Below, piece after piece: positions 55,996-64,000 of a stretch of DNA of 64,000 nucleotides. Position 1 is the first letter of the stretch. The number at the start of each line of letters is the position of its first letter. The notes under the pieces were generated by a model that saw nothing but the letters and a program-made list of their open reading frames with translations, ran no database searches and had not been told where the DNA came from. The translations under genes were made by a program, and so were the position numbers. This DNA is from Bin87 sp034428455. GTDB taxonomy: Bacteria > Chloroflexota > Dehalococcoidia > Lucifugimonadales > UBA3495. The DNA lies in NCBI GenBank assembly GCA_034428455.1, contig DAOUHZ010000006.1, forward strand, positions 1-64,000. Direction: 5' to 3'.

Positions 55996-57189
55996 ATGAG
56001 TTCCGCCACGATGGCTACTCTAAAGCAAATTCCGTTTCGGTTGCTGCTGACCGTTGCCGCAGTGGGCTGCGCAGCCGTTCTCATGGGAGCCGCTTGCAGC
56101 GCCGCCGACGAGGCTCCCGGCGCTTCTGACGGATCTGCCTCTGGCGGCGCGACGTCCGGCGGTAGCGCTGCGATCGCTACCACGGGCGGTTCCATGACCA
56201 CCGGTTCGACCGGATCCACCGGTTCCGGCGCCGGTCAGCCGGAAAAAGCGATCGACCCCAGCATGTACGCCGGTTTGTCCGGGGACATACCGATTGATGG
56301 TTCGTCGACGGTGTTCCCGATCACGGAGGCGGTTGCGGAGGAGTTCGGGCGTCTGACCGGTGACAACGTTCGGGTGGTGGTCGGCATCTCCGGCACCGGT
56401 GGCGGCTTCAAGAAGTTCTGCGACAACGAGACGGTGATCTCAGACGCCTCCCGCCCCATCAAGCAGAAGGAAGTGGACCTGTGCGCCGCCGCCGGCGTCG
56501 AATACATCGAGCTCCCCGTGGCCATGGACGGCCTCTCCGTGGTGGTCAACTCCGCCAACGACTTCGTCGACTGCCTGACCGTCGATCAGCTCAACCGGAT
56601 CTGGAGTCCAGAGTCGGAGGGAGTGGTGACGCACTGGAACCAGGTGGACCCGTCCTGGCCCAACGAAGAGATCAAGATGTACGCGCCGGGCGTGGACTCA
56701 GGGACGTTTGACTACTTCACGGAAGCGATCAACGGTGACGGTGGCGTGTCCCGTGGCGACTTTGTAGCCTCCGAGGACGACAATGTGCTAGTGCTGGGAG
56801 TGTCCGGAGACAAGTACAGCATCGGTTACTTCGGGTACGCGTACTACGTGGAGAACCAGGACAAGGCGAAGGTGGTGCCGATTGACGGCGGGAATGGGTG
56901 CATAGCGCCGACGGACGAGGCGATCAACAACGGGTCCTACGCGCCGCTGAGCCGGCCGCTGTTCATCTACGTGCAAGCGGACGCGGCGCAACAGGAACAC
57001 CTAGCGGAGTTCGTGCGGTACTACCTGAGCCCGAGCGGCCATGAGTTGGCGTCGTCGGTGGGGTACATCCCGTTCCCGCAGGAAGTGTATGACCTCAGTC
57101 TGACCAAGTTCAACTCCGGCGTGGTCGGCACGGTGTTCGGCGGCGACAACGCCTTCAAGGGGTCTGTGGTCGACGGACTAATGAAGTAA
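55996..57189 (+). CDS. pstS: Phosphate-binding lipoprotein PstS
   Basis: A 397-residue PstS-type binding protein. The signal ends in LMGAAC (lipobox Cys34) and is followed by a Gly/Ser/Thr-rich linker of about 50 residues, anchoring it to the membrane. The phosphate site is IDGSSTVFPITEAVAEEF, and SGTGGGFKKFC and DSGTFDYF provide further ligands. It would capture phosphate for a Pst importer, but pstC, pstA and pstB are not in this window. AGGAGG lies just before the start. Confidence 0.92.
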   Translation: MSSATMATLKQIPFRLLLTVAAVGCAAVLMGAACSAADEAPGASDGSASGGATSGGSAAIATTGGSMTTGSTGSTGSGAGQPEKAIDPSMYAGLSGDIPIDGSSTVFPITEAVAEEFGRLTGDNVRVVVGISGTGGGFKKFCDNETVISDASRPIKQKEVDLCAAAGVEYIELPVAMDGLSVVVNSANDFVDCLTVDQLNRIWSPESEGVVTHWNQVDPSWPNEEIKMYAPGVDSGTFDYFTEAINGDGGVSRGDFVASEDDNVLVLGVSGDKYSIGYFGYAYYVENQDKAKVVPIDGGNGCIAPTDEAINNGSYAPLSRPLFIYVQADAAQQEHLAEFVRYYLSPSGHELASSVGYIPFPQEVYDLSLTKFNSGVVGTVFGGDNAFKGSVVDGLMK

Positions 57190-57211
57190 CCCAAAGTACC
57201 GTTCAGCCAGC

Positions 57212-57239
57212 GTAGGGGCGAATGTTCATTCGCTCCTAC
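57212..57239 (+). terminator. Palindrome after pstS, REP-like family copy
   Basis: GTAGGGGCGAAT and ATTCGCTCCTAC pair over 12 bases with one G-T mismatch around a 4-base loop; TGCTTTTTG follows. It lies 22 bases after pstS. Confidence 0.65.
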
Positions 57240-57293
57240 TGCTTTTTGCGATCACCGATTATCGGGATCCGGCGGAGAAAACGCCGTCCATAA

Positions 57294-58751
57294 TCAGTCG
57301 CGCTCCAGGAACTCTCGCACCTGTTTCTCCAGCGGCTCGCGGTCGTAGACGCCCAGCAGCAGCGCGGCGTTGCGCATCCAGTCTCCCTGGAAATACCGTT
57401 CGTAAAGCACCTGCCGGCCGGCGAAGGAGCTGCACGCCGCGTCCCACGCCAACCGGAAAAGCCGCACCCGTTCCTGTGCCGTCGCGGTATCGGTGTCCAG
57501 GTAGGTGTGGAGCACCTCGGCCATCGGCCCGCCGAAGTCGCCTTCCGAAGGCAGGGCCATCAGGCTGCTGGACCCGAGCAGTTGGATGATCTCCGCCATC
57601 CTGGGGTACATTTTGATGAAGAGGTTGCGCGCCACGTTGAGCGGCACCCGTTCCGGCAGCATGACACCCCAGTCGTCGATCTTCGCGTTGACCTCCGATT
57701 GAGTCAGCAGCGCCTTGGTGATTTCCAGGTTTTCCACCAGTTCGCCGAGCAATCCCTGCACCTGCGGTATGTCCCCGCTGCCCAGGGTTTTCACCATCAG
57801 GCTGGCGATACCGGTGATGAACTCGCATTTGGCGATGTTCTTGGTCACGACCTGGTGGCCGGTGTGCACGTACTGCCCGGTTTCCGCCGACATGTTGTTG
57901 CACTTGTGCCGGTCGCCGTACATGAAGACCCGTTCCCACGGCACCAGCACGTCGTCGAAAAAGACGATGGCGTCCATTTCCTCGAACCGGGATCCCAGCG
58001 GGTGGTCGAAGTGCGACTTGCCCAGGTCGAAACTCTCGCGGCAGATGAACTTCAGCCCATCAATCCCGCATGGCACCGCGAAGGCGAAAGCGTATTTATG
58101 CGCGTCCTCGTCCCGCGCCAGCAACGACGAACGGGTCGGGTAGACCATGATCTCGTCCGATAACGGCCCAAGGGTTGCCAACACCCGGGGGCCGCGCACC
58201 ACCAGGCCGGCATCCGTTTCCTTCACCACGTGCAGGGCGACGTCGGTACTGTAATCCATTGACGTGGCTGACGGCGCCCGGTTACGTTGCAGGTTCACCA
58301 GCGTGTGGGTCATGCACAGGTCGTTTTCCCTCACGTGCTCGTAGTAATTGACCACGTTCTGCTTGAACTCCGGCCGGTTCTCACCGAAAAAATCACCGGC
58401 CGCTGCCATGGACATTATCGTCACGTTCAGGAAGTCCGGTGTACGACCCATCATCCCGTAGCTGGCGTGGGCCCACCGCGACATCATCTCCCGCCGGCAC
58501 GCCAGGTCGTCCTTCGTATTCGGGATGATGAACGATAGACCCACCGGGTCGCCCGTGGTCGGGGACGGGTAAGTCATCGCGCAGTCGGCGGCGTCATTGT
58601 GCTGCATGTCGTAAAGCTGCGCGATGGACCGCGCTCCGTTGGCCAGACCCGGAAACTCGGTCACGTCCTCCACCCGGCGCCCGTCCATCCAGATTTCGCG
58701 CTTTTGCCGCTGTAGGCCGGCCAGATATTCGGCCCCCGTTCGTGCAGGCAT
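57294..58751 (-). CDS. HpaB-type FADH2-dependent monooxygenase
   Basis: A 485-residue protein of the 4-hydroxyphenylacetate 3-hydroxylase large-subunit family. Landmarks: RTGAEYLAGLQRQKREIWMDG at the N-terminus, the HpaB domain through VRENDLCMTHTLVNLQRNR, and GLVVRGPRVLATLGPLSDEIMVYP. It hydroxylates a phenolic or related substrate with reduced FAD supplied by a separate reductase, which is not nearby. 4-Hydroxybutyryl-CoA dehydratase is related, but its cluster cysteines are not evident. The esterase gene lies upstream on the same strand. Confidence 0.87.
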   Translation of the reverse strand: MPARTGAEYLAGLQRQKREIWMDGRRVEDVTEFPGLANGARSIAQLYDMQHNDAADCAMTYPSPTTGDPVGLSFIIPNTKDDLACRREMMSRWAHASYGMMGRTPDFLNVTIMSMAAAGDFFGENRPEFKQNVVNYYEHVRENDLCMTHTLVNLQRNRAPSATSMDYSTDVALHVVKETDAGLVVRGPRVLATLGPLSDEIMVYPTRSSLLARDEDAHKYAFAFAVPCGIDGLKFICRESFDLGKSHFDHPLGSRFEEMDAIVFFDDVLVPWERVFMYGDRHKCNNMSAETGQYVHTGHQVVTKNIAKCEFITGIASLMVKTLGSGDIPQVQGLLGELVENLEITKALLTQSEVNAKIDDWGVMLPERVPLNVARNLFIKMYPRMAEIIQLLGSSSLMALPSEGDFGGPMAEVLHTYLDTDTATAQERVRLFRLAWDAACSSFAGRQVLYERYFQGDWMRNAALLLGVYDREPLEKQVREFLERD

Positions 58752-58823
58752 GGTATCAACCTCCCCCTTTCGATTATTTGGGTCTGGCCGTTATGAGTAA
58801 TTTCGTGTGCGGCGGCTCCCCGA

Positions 58824-59705
58824 TCACGTGCCCAGGTATCGCTTGAGCCAATTCATCGCATGCACGTTGAAATCCGTGCATGGGCTGTGGGCGAGGTCTG
58901 GATATACCAGTAGCGACTTGTGGGCCTTGATGCGTTCAAACACGGGCATGATGGTGTCGTAGGGACAGGTGGTATCGGACATCCCGATGTTCACCAGTGT
59001 CGGGCATTCGATGGCGTCGGCAAGGGTCATGGCGTCAAAGAAGCGCAGGGTGTCCAGTATCTCCTGACGCTGTTCCGGGTGCTCTTGCGCGTAGTTCCGC
59101 AACTCGTGGTACGGTGACGTACCGATGTCTATCGCCAGCGGGTAGTTGCACATGAAAGGCTCTTCGGCCACTGCTGCCGCCAGCCTTTGGTCCAGAGCCG
59201 CGGTTGACAGCGTAAACCCGCCGCCCTGGCTGCGGCTCCACATGCCGATACGACCGGCATCCACCTCATCCCGTTCGACGAGGAAATCGATGCCCCGCAC
59301 ACAGTCCATGTACGCGGCGCGGTAGTAGTAGTTCTCCCGGTCGGTGACGTTGTAGGTGAGTTTCGTGCCGTGGGGAAGGTCCCATTCGGGTATGCTTTCG
59401 CCCTGGGCGCGGGGGAACAGCGTCAAGACGGCGAAGCCGTGCATCACCACGTGGTACGGAATTTCCTTGGCGCCTCCATAGCCGGGCACTGCCAGCATCG
59501 CGGGAAACTTGCCCGATGACGGCAGGTCCCGGGGCACCGTGTAGAATCCCCGCAACCGCTGTCCTCCGTAACTTCGGATGGTCACGTCCCGGGTTTCGTA
59601 CTCCCGCCCGCTGAGCTTCTCGTTGGGGGAAAGTTCAGCGCCCGCAGGAGTTTCGTTCAAGATCGCCCGCGTGGCGTCCCAAAAGTCCTTTACCGCCTGG
59701 TCCAT
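58824..59705 (-). CDS. Acetyl-xylan esterase/alpha-beta hydrolase
   Basis: A 293-residue alpha/beta hydrolase of the AXE1/cephalosporin-C deacetylase type. The nucleophile is Ser159 in SRSQGGG, the oxyanion region is VPGYGGAKE, the acid is probably Asp in GMSDTTCP, and the His is in PDLAHSPCTDF. These enzymes remove acetyl or other short acyl groups from sugars or related esters. ATG 59705 is fixed by AGGAGGG seven bases upstream. It is 73 bases upstream of the HpaB-like gene and may share its transcript. Confidence 0.85.
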   Translation of the reverse strand: MDQAVKDFWDATRAILNETPAGAELSPNEKLSGREYETRDVTIRSYGGQRLRGFYTVPRDLPSSGKFPAMLAVPGYGGAKEIPYHVVMHGFAVLTLFPRAQGESIPEWDLPHGTKLTYNVTDRENYYYRAAYMDCVRGIDFLVERDEVDAGRIGMWSRSQGGGFTLSTAALDQRLAAAVAEEPFMCNYPLAIDIGTSPYHELRNYAQEHPEQRQEILDTLRFFDAMTLADAIECPTLVNIGMSDTTCPYDTIMPVFERIKAHKSLLVYPDLAHSPCTDFNVHAMNWLKRYLGT

Positions 59706-59802
59706 GTCCGTCCCTCCTGTGTGCAATTGAGGCCGCAGCCGAGTTCCGCTATCGACGCGGACGCGGCGACGTTATCCTTTGACAAATGTTATCACGGTGG
59801 CT

Positions 59803-61017
59803 TCAGCCGCCTCCGGACTCTGCCCGGTGCGGGTAACCGTATTCCGAGACTAGGAAGGGCACGTATTCGTTCACCGCACGGATGATCCGATCACTGACAT
59901 GGGACGGGTTTTTCTCAAACCCCTCTATCGACGCCACGTATTCTGCCAGTCTCGGCTCGAATTCCGCATAGCCTTCCAACCCCAAGGCATCGTATATGCG
60001 CCGTATCTGCCCAACCTTGTCCTGTTCCAATTCTTCGTACTGTATCTCTACAAGACGCCCGGACGGTATCAGTTCCCGCTGCTCCAAGTAGGCAATCGCC
60101 ATGTCCCGGTATACCTCGAGCTGCTTCGTCAGCAATCCGTCGAAGTCCACCCGCTGCAATGCGTGCCAGTCGTTCATGAGCCTGATCAGGCGCTCGTAGG
60201 AACGCACCGTATCGTAAGGGTCCCGCTGGATGTAGACGAACTTCGCGCTCGGGAACAGTTCCAGCAGCGCCGTGATGCGGCTGGTGTTGGAGGGCGATTT
60301 CAGCAGCAGGGGTTTGCCGCCCATGTGATAGCTGGCAGTCTTGAGCAATTTTGTGAACTCACGCTGCCATTGGGCCTGTTGCGGATCGTCCAACCGCTCC
60401 TTGACGAAGAGGTAGTCCAGCGTGTCCTCGGCTGTACGCGGGAAGTGCAGGTAGGCGTAGGGGCTGAGCCCGGAGCTGCACATCATGGCGATCTCTTCTT
60501 CCTGGGGCATCGCGAAGTCCACCGGGATGTTGTCCACACCCCGGTTTGGCGGGAGGCTCTTCTCGATCATCCGCCGCACTCGGTTCTGTCCGGCCAGGAA
60601 AACGTCCGGCATTGCAGCCTGGTACGTGTTCACGAATCCCCAGCTAGGGTCCATGGCAAGCAGGTTGTGCAGCAGCGTAGTGCCCGACCTCCAGAACCCC
60701 AGGAGGAAAAGCGGCTCCGGGTGCAGCTCTTCTCGGGCGATGCGCCGGCCGTAGGCCATGCTCTGCCACAACCGCATGGGCGCAAACAGGGCGTTGCAAA
60801 ACAGGAGCCCCAAGTACCGCGCCATGAACTCCCGGTCCACGCCGTGCCTGAACCCCAGGCGCAGCGCCAGGGACAGTCTTCCGGTCGTCAGGAAACTGTT
60901 GAACCCGGAGGCGAACGTCGCCGATCTGGAGGACTCGCCAGGACGATACCCTACCCGACGGAGGCGCGACGGTCGGCTGGTTTGGGATCGCTCATTGGTC
61001 AGTCTCGGGCTGGCCAT
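59803..61017 (-). CDS. Sulfotransferase-family protein
   Basis: A 404-residue protein with the PAPS-binding P-loop GFWRSGTTLLHN (residues ~108-119) and the 3'-phosphate-binding block FVYIQRDPYDTVRSYERL. The part KSPSNTSRITALLELFPSAKF links them as in other prokaryotic sulfotransferases. It would transfer sulfate from PAPS to a hydroxyl or amine of an unknown acceptor, perhaps a lipid or sugar. It is a single gene on the minus strand, divergent from the MFS gene. Confidence 0.88.
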   Translation of the reverse strand: MASPRLTNERSQTSRPSRLRRVGYRPGESSRSATFASGFNSFLTTGRLSLALRLGFRHGVDREFMARYLGLLFCNALFAPMRLWQSMAYGRRIAREELHPEPLFLLGFWRSGTTLLHNLLAMDPSWGFVNTYQAAMPDVFLAGQNRVRRMIEKSLPPNRGVDNIPVDFAMPQEEEIAMMCSSGLSPYAYLHFPRTAEDTLDYLFVKERLDDPQQAQWQREFTKLLKTASYHMGGKPLLLKSPSNTSRITALLELFPSAKFVYIQRDPYDTVRSYERLIRLMNDWHALQRVDFDGLLTKQLEVYRDMAIAYLEQRELIPSGRLVEIQYEELEQDKVGQIRRIYDALGLEGYAEFEPRLAEYVASIEGFEKNPSHVSDRIIRAVNEYVPFLVSEYGYPHRAESGGG

Positions 61018-61209
61018 CTTACCGGCTCCTGCGTGATTGAACCCCGTGCTTTCATTCGTGCGCGTGAGCCGATGATATCGGCCCCGTAACGGTTGTCAAA
61101 CCCATATCCGCCTTGAAGCGGTCACAACGCAAGTACGCGCCGCTGGCGGTTGGCGTGTAAAATCGCCCAGTGCTCGCGGTCACAACTCCGCCGGCGCGGA
61201 GTGTATTGC

Positions 61210-62511
61210 ATGGCACGCTTTGGCGTCCGTCCCACATCACCGATGCTCGAGGTTCTCGGCAACCCGCGTTTTCGAGCCATCTGGTACGTGGTGAACGTCG
61301 CCGAGCTGACCCGCTGGATGGAGCTCCTGGTCACCAGCCTGCTCGTCTATTCCCTGACCAATTCTGCCCTGATGCTAGTGCTGGTGCTGGCCTTTGAGAA
61401 CCTGCCCCGGCCCATATTCTCCCCCTTCACCGGCATCATCGCCGACCGTTTCGACCGCAAGAAAATCTGGTTCAGTTCGCTGGCAATCAAGGCGGCGGCC
61501 GGTATCGCGCTGTTCGTTCTCCTGCTCTTCGGGCTGATCGCGCCGTGGCACGTTTTCGCCGCCATGCTGCTGCAGGGCATCAGCCGCGCCCTGGAAGACC
61601 CGGCCCGCCGCACCGCGATTTTTGACGTCGTGGGGGAACGGCGGGTGGTCAACGCCCTGTCCATAGACTCCATGAGCGGCACCGTGGGGCGCATGATTGG
61701 CCCCTTCGTCGGCGGTTTCCTCGTCGAGCACGTCGCGTATCTTTGGCCTCACTATGCCGGCTACACCTGGACCTATGTCCTGATCGTGGCCATGCACATG
61801 GCATCCATGGCGTTGGCAATCCGGGTGCGCATCCCCCCGGTGGAACGGCAAGGGCGGGTGGAACCCATCTGGAACAGCCTGGGTGACGTGGTTCGGGCGG
61901 CGTTCGGCCACCGGCAACTGATGGGAATGCTCTTCATTACCATAATGATTAACGGCCTGACCTTCCCGGCCCGCCAGTTCGTGCCGGCCATTGGGCGAGA
62001 TTATCTGGAGGTCGGTGAAACCCTGATTGGCCTGTTGGCGGCGGCAGAGGCCGTAGGGCAACTGGTAACGGCGTTTATCCTGGCGTCGGTGGGAACGGTG
62101 CGCTATCACGGGCGCATTTTTGCCGCCGGTGCGTTTACCGCGATGGTGTTGTCAACGGTCTTTGTCTGGTCGCCATGGTACGGTGTCACCTTCGCCATCC
62201 TGGTGCTCAGCGGGATTGGCATGTCCTGTTTCGGGACGATGCAGGGAGCCATCACCATGCGGTCTTCGCCGCCGGAGATGCGGGGTCGCATGGTAGGTTT
62301 GCAGAGCCTGTGCATCGGCATCGGCACCCCGCCCGGCGGGGTGTTCATGGGTTGGCTCGGTGACCAAATCGGGATCCAGTGGTCGGTCACCTTCAATGCC
62401 CTGGCCTGCATTGTCATCTCCTTGCCGGTGCTGTTCCTGACGCCATTGGTCACTCGGCCTTCCCCGCCGCCGCCCGAGAGCCGGCCCCAGTCTCAGCCCC
62501 GGCCCGCCTGA
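61210..62511 (+). CDS. MFS transporter, MFS_3/EntS-like
   Basis: A 433-residue 12-helix facilitator. The start FGVRPTSPMLEVLGNPRFRAIWYVVNVAELTRWMELL and the loop GIIADRFDRKKIWF match the MFS_3 group, as the carrier at 8.5 kb does. ATG 61210 is used; the open frame begins at 61150, but nothing supports it. The C-terminal tail is rich in proline (SPPPPESRPQSQPRP). Substrate unknown. Confidence 0.85.
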   Translation: MARFGVRPTSPMLEVLGNPRFRAIWYVVNVAELTRWMELLVTSLLVYSLTNSALMLVLVLAFENLPRPIFSPFTGIIADRFDRKKIWFSSLAIKAAAGIALFVLLLFGLIAPWHVFAAMLLQGISRALEDPARRTAIFDVVGERRVVNALSIDSMSGTVGRMIGPFVGGFLVEHVAYLWPHYAGYTWTYVLIVAMHMASMALAIRVRIPPVERQGRVEPIWNSLGDVVRAAFGHRQLMGMLFITIMINGLTFPARQFVPAIGRDYLEVGETLIGLLAAAEAVGQLVTAFILASVGTVRYHGRIFAAGAFTAMVLSTVFVWSPWYGVTFAILVLSGIGMSCFGTMQGAITMRSSPPEMRGRMVGLQSLCIGIGTPPGGVFMGWLGDQIGIQWSVTFNALACIVISLPVLFLTPLVTRPSPPPPESRPQSQPRPA

Positions 62512-62638
62512 CGCCATTGCCCTGCGAACTACCGCTCCCGCGGTCCGAAAGCTGACCGTTAGGCTCTCGATTGCCACGTGCCGTCCCTGCCCTGTGCTAA
62601 AATCCCGGTGTCTCTTTTGCGCCGAGTAGTGAGCCGCC

Positions 62639-63514
62639 ATGCCTCCCAAAGCCGCAACCAAAACCCGCCGGACTCGCCGGTCGAAAAAGCCCGGAGTCAC
62701 GATTTCTGACGCCATCCGGCTGCTGACGGACGAATACGGGCCGTTCGAAAACGAGCCGCGGCTCGACCCAGCCCATGAGCTTGTCTTCACCATCCTGTCC
62801 CAGCATACGTCGGACCGGAACTCGGAGCGGGCTTTTCGCAACCTGATGCACACCTTCGGCACGCTGGAGGCGGTGGCGGAGGCCGAGGTTGCAGAGATCG
62901 AAGAAGCTATCTCCGGAGGTGGACTGGCCCGCGTGAAAGCCCCTCGCATCAAGGAAGTGCTGGGCATGATCCTGGACCTGAACGACGGGTCTCTGGACCT
63001 CCACTTCCTCGCCGAAATGCCCATGGACGAAGCCAGGGCCTGGCTGCGCCAGCTCCCCGGCATCGGCCCCAAGTCGGCTGGCATCATCCTCAGTTTCTCG
63101 CTGGGCATGCCGGCCATGGCCGTGGACACCCACATCTACCGGGTCAGCCAGCGGTTGGGCATCATCGGCCCCAAGGTCAGCGCCGACAAGGCCCACGAGA
63201 TCCTGGAGGCAGCCATGCCGCCGGAGGACGTGTACCCCTTTCACGCCGCTTTCATCACCCACGGCCGCCAGGTGTGCAAGGCGCAGCGACCCCGGTGCGG
63301 CGACTGCGTGGTCAACTACGGTTGCCCGTCGCGCGACGAAGAGGCGATACGGCAGGCCGCCGCCAGCGCCGAACCCACCGAGACTGAACCCGTATCACGG
63401 GAAACCGCCAACAACGACCGCCCCGACGGCCAGGCTCCCGGGCGTCGCCGACGACGCCAGGATGCTGCCACTCCCGTTCCCCACACCCAGGTCGTCAAGG
63501 AGCTCCAACCGTGA
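62639..63514 (+). CDS. nth: Endonuclease III-family DNA glycosylase
   Basis: A 291-residue HhH-GPD protein. The helix-hairpin-helix LPGIGPKSAG carries catalytic Lys145, and Asp163 lies in VDTHIYRVSQRLG. The [4Fe-4S] site is Cys213, Cys220, Cys223 and Cys229, with the exact x6-x2-x5 spacing. It removes oxidised pyrimidines and nicks the abasic site. The first ~18 residues are basic, and an extra tail of ~60 residues after the cluster is Arg/Gln-rich and probably disordered. Its stop overlaps the argC start as GTGA. Confidence 0.93.
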   Translation: MPPKAATKTRRTRRSKKPGVTISDAIRLLTDEYGPFENEPRLDPAHELVFTILSQHTSDRNSERAFRNLMHTFGTLEAVAEAEVAEIEEAISGGGLARVKAPRIKEVLGMILDLNDGSLDLHFLAEMPMDEARAWLRQLPGIGPKSAGIILSFSLGMPAMAVDTHIYRVSQRLGIIGPKVSADKAHEILEAAMPPEDVYPFHAAFITHGRQVCKAQRPRCGDCVVNYGCPSRDEEAIRQAAASAEPTETEPVSRETANNDRPDGQAPGRRRRRQDAATPVPHTQVVKELQP

Positions 63515-64000
63515 AAGTCGGAATCATCAACGTCACCGGATACGCCGGGTGCGAACTAGTCCGGATCCTGCGCCACCATCCCGAAGTGGAAATCGCCTCG
63601 GTCACCGGGCGGAGCGCCGCCGGTCAACCCTTGGGGGAGGTGTTCCCACACCTGGACAACATGGACCTCGATATCACCGCAGACCTTTGCGATGATCTCG
63701 ACCTCGTATTTTCCGCCCTGCCGCACAAGGCTAGCGCGGAAGCCTGCATTCCTCTGCTGGAGCAGGGGGTCAAAGTTGTCGATATATCGGCCGATTTCCG
63801 CCTCAAGCAAGCCGACGTATACAGCCAGTGGTACGGCGTCGAACACCCGGATCCCACCTACCTGGAGGAGGCAGTTTACGGCCTCACCGAGCTGAACCGC
63901 GACGCCGTGGCTGACGCCCGCCTGGTCGCCAACCCGGGGTGCTATCCCAGCAGCGCCATCCTGGCGCTGGCGCCGGCCATTCAGAACGACCTCATCGGAA
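63511..64000 (+). CDS. argC: N-acetyl-gamma-glutamyl-phosphate reductase, 3' end off the window
   Basis: A GTG at 63511 starts 163 visible residues. VKVGIINVTGYAGCELVRIL is the NADP-binding start (the usual GASGY is NVTGY here), VFSALPHKAS and VDISADFRL are family blocks, and the catalytic Cys144 is in NPGCYPSSAI. It makes N-acetylglutamate semialdehyde in arginine synthesis; LysW-dependent LysY in lysine synthesis is a close relative. Overlap with nth by four bases suggests coupling. Confidence 0.93.
   Translation, partial: MKVGIINVTGYAGCELVRILRHHPEVEIASVTGRSAAGQPLGEVFPHLDNMDLDITADLCDDLDLVFSALPHKASAEACIPLLEQGVKVVDISADFRLKQADVYSQWYGVEHPDPTYLEEAVYGLTELNRDAVADARLVANPGCYPSSAILALAPAIQNDLIG

Noticed and set aside
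55667..55996. 109-codon frame upstream of pstS
   Set aside because: It runs through a textbook rho-independent terminator, has no Shine-Dalgarno and shows no codon bias.

Overview
The window is about 64 kb of a high-GC bacterial chromosome, densely packed with genes on both strands. The content suggests a free-living, probably aerobic, chemoheterotrophic Chloroflexota of the Dehalococcoidia/SAR202 type. Pointers are paired luciferase-like flavin monooxygenases, two GMC flavin oxidoreductases, five MFS carriers, an HpaB-type monooxygenase, a PAC2 protein, a 2-oxoacid:ferredoxin oxidoreductase beside cytochrome c maturation genes, and very large RpoB/RpoC subunits. This placement is inference from gene content; no database was searched. 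No tRNA, rRNA, CRISPR array, phage or intact insertion sequence was seen.

Layout. 1-1.75 kb (-): a HAS-barrel-like protein and a HerA-like ATPase cut by the left edge. 1.8-6.9 kb (+): a zinc locus with a Fur-family regulator (likely Zur), binding protein, ATPase, permease and a histidine-tailed MFS protein, headed by a good promoter with an operator-like inverted repeat. 6.9-10.7 kb: cupin, small proteins, HAD hydrolase, MFS, VOC protein. 10.8-17.5 kb: PAC2 protein, a glutaredoxin-DinB fusion with an in-frame TGA exactly at the first redox cysteine position (likely selenocysteine), GMC oxidoreductase, GYD protein, DinB protein and two luciferase-like monooxygenases. 17.5-22.5 kb (-): two tandem MFS paralogues and OppF/OppD ATPases lacking local permeases. 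22.8-26.9 kb: MtaB-like methylthiotransferase, a small helical protein, an iron-ADH-fold protein with part of the metal site missing, PyrD. 27-36.8 kb (-): rpoC and rpoB, both enlarged by lineage-specific insertions. 37.2-41.6 kb: fumarase, second GMC oxidoreductase, small unknown, SDR. 41.8-46.4 kb (+): acyl-CoA synthetase followed by ccmABCDE, with CcmE of the CxxxY type. 46.5-49.1 kb (-): KorB/KorA. 49.4-54 kb: glycosyltransferase, a lone metal permease, and a second zinc/manganese ABC operon converging on it. 54.3-64 kb: Xaa-Pro peptidase, PstS, HpaB-like monooxygenase, esterase, sulfotransferase, MFS, endonuclease III and the start of argC.

How the parts fit. The strongest theme is zinc: one putative Zur, two ABC importers, an extra permease, and three proteins with histidine-rich segments. 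A second theme is flavin- and thiol-based oxidative catabolism (GMC, LLM, HpaB, SDR, acyl-CoA synthetase, haloacid-dehalogenase-like protein, DinB and glutaredoxin-DinB). Several operon ends carry related palindromes with the arm GTAGGGGCGAA, which look like a dispersed terminator/REP family.
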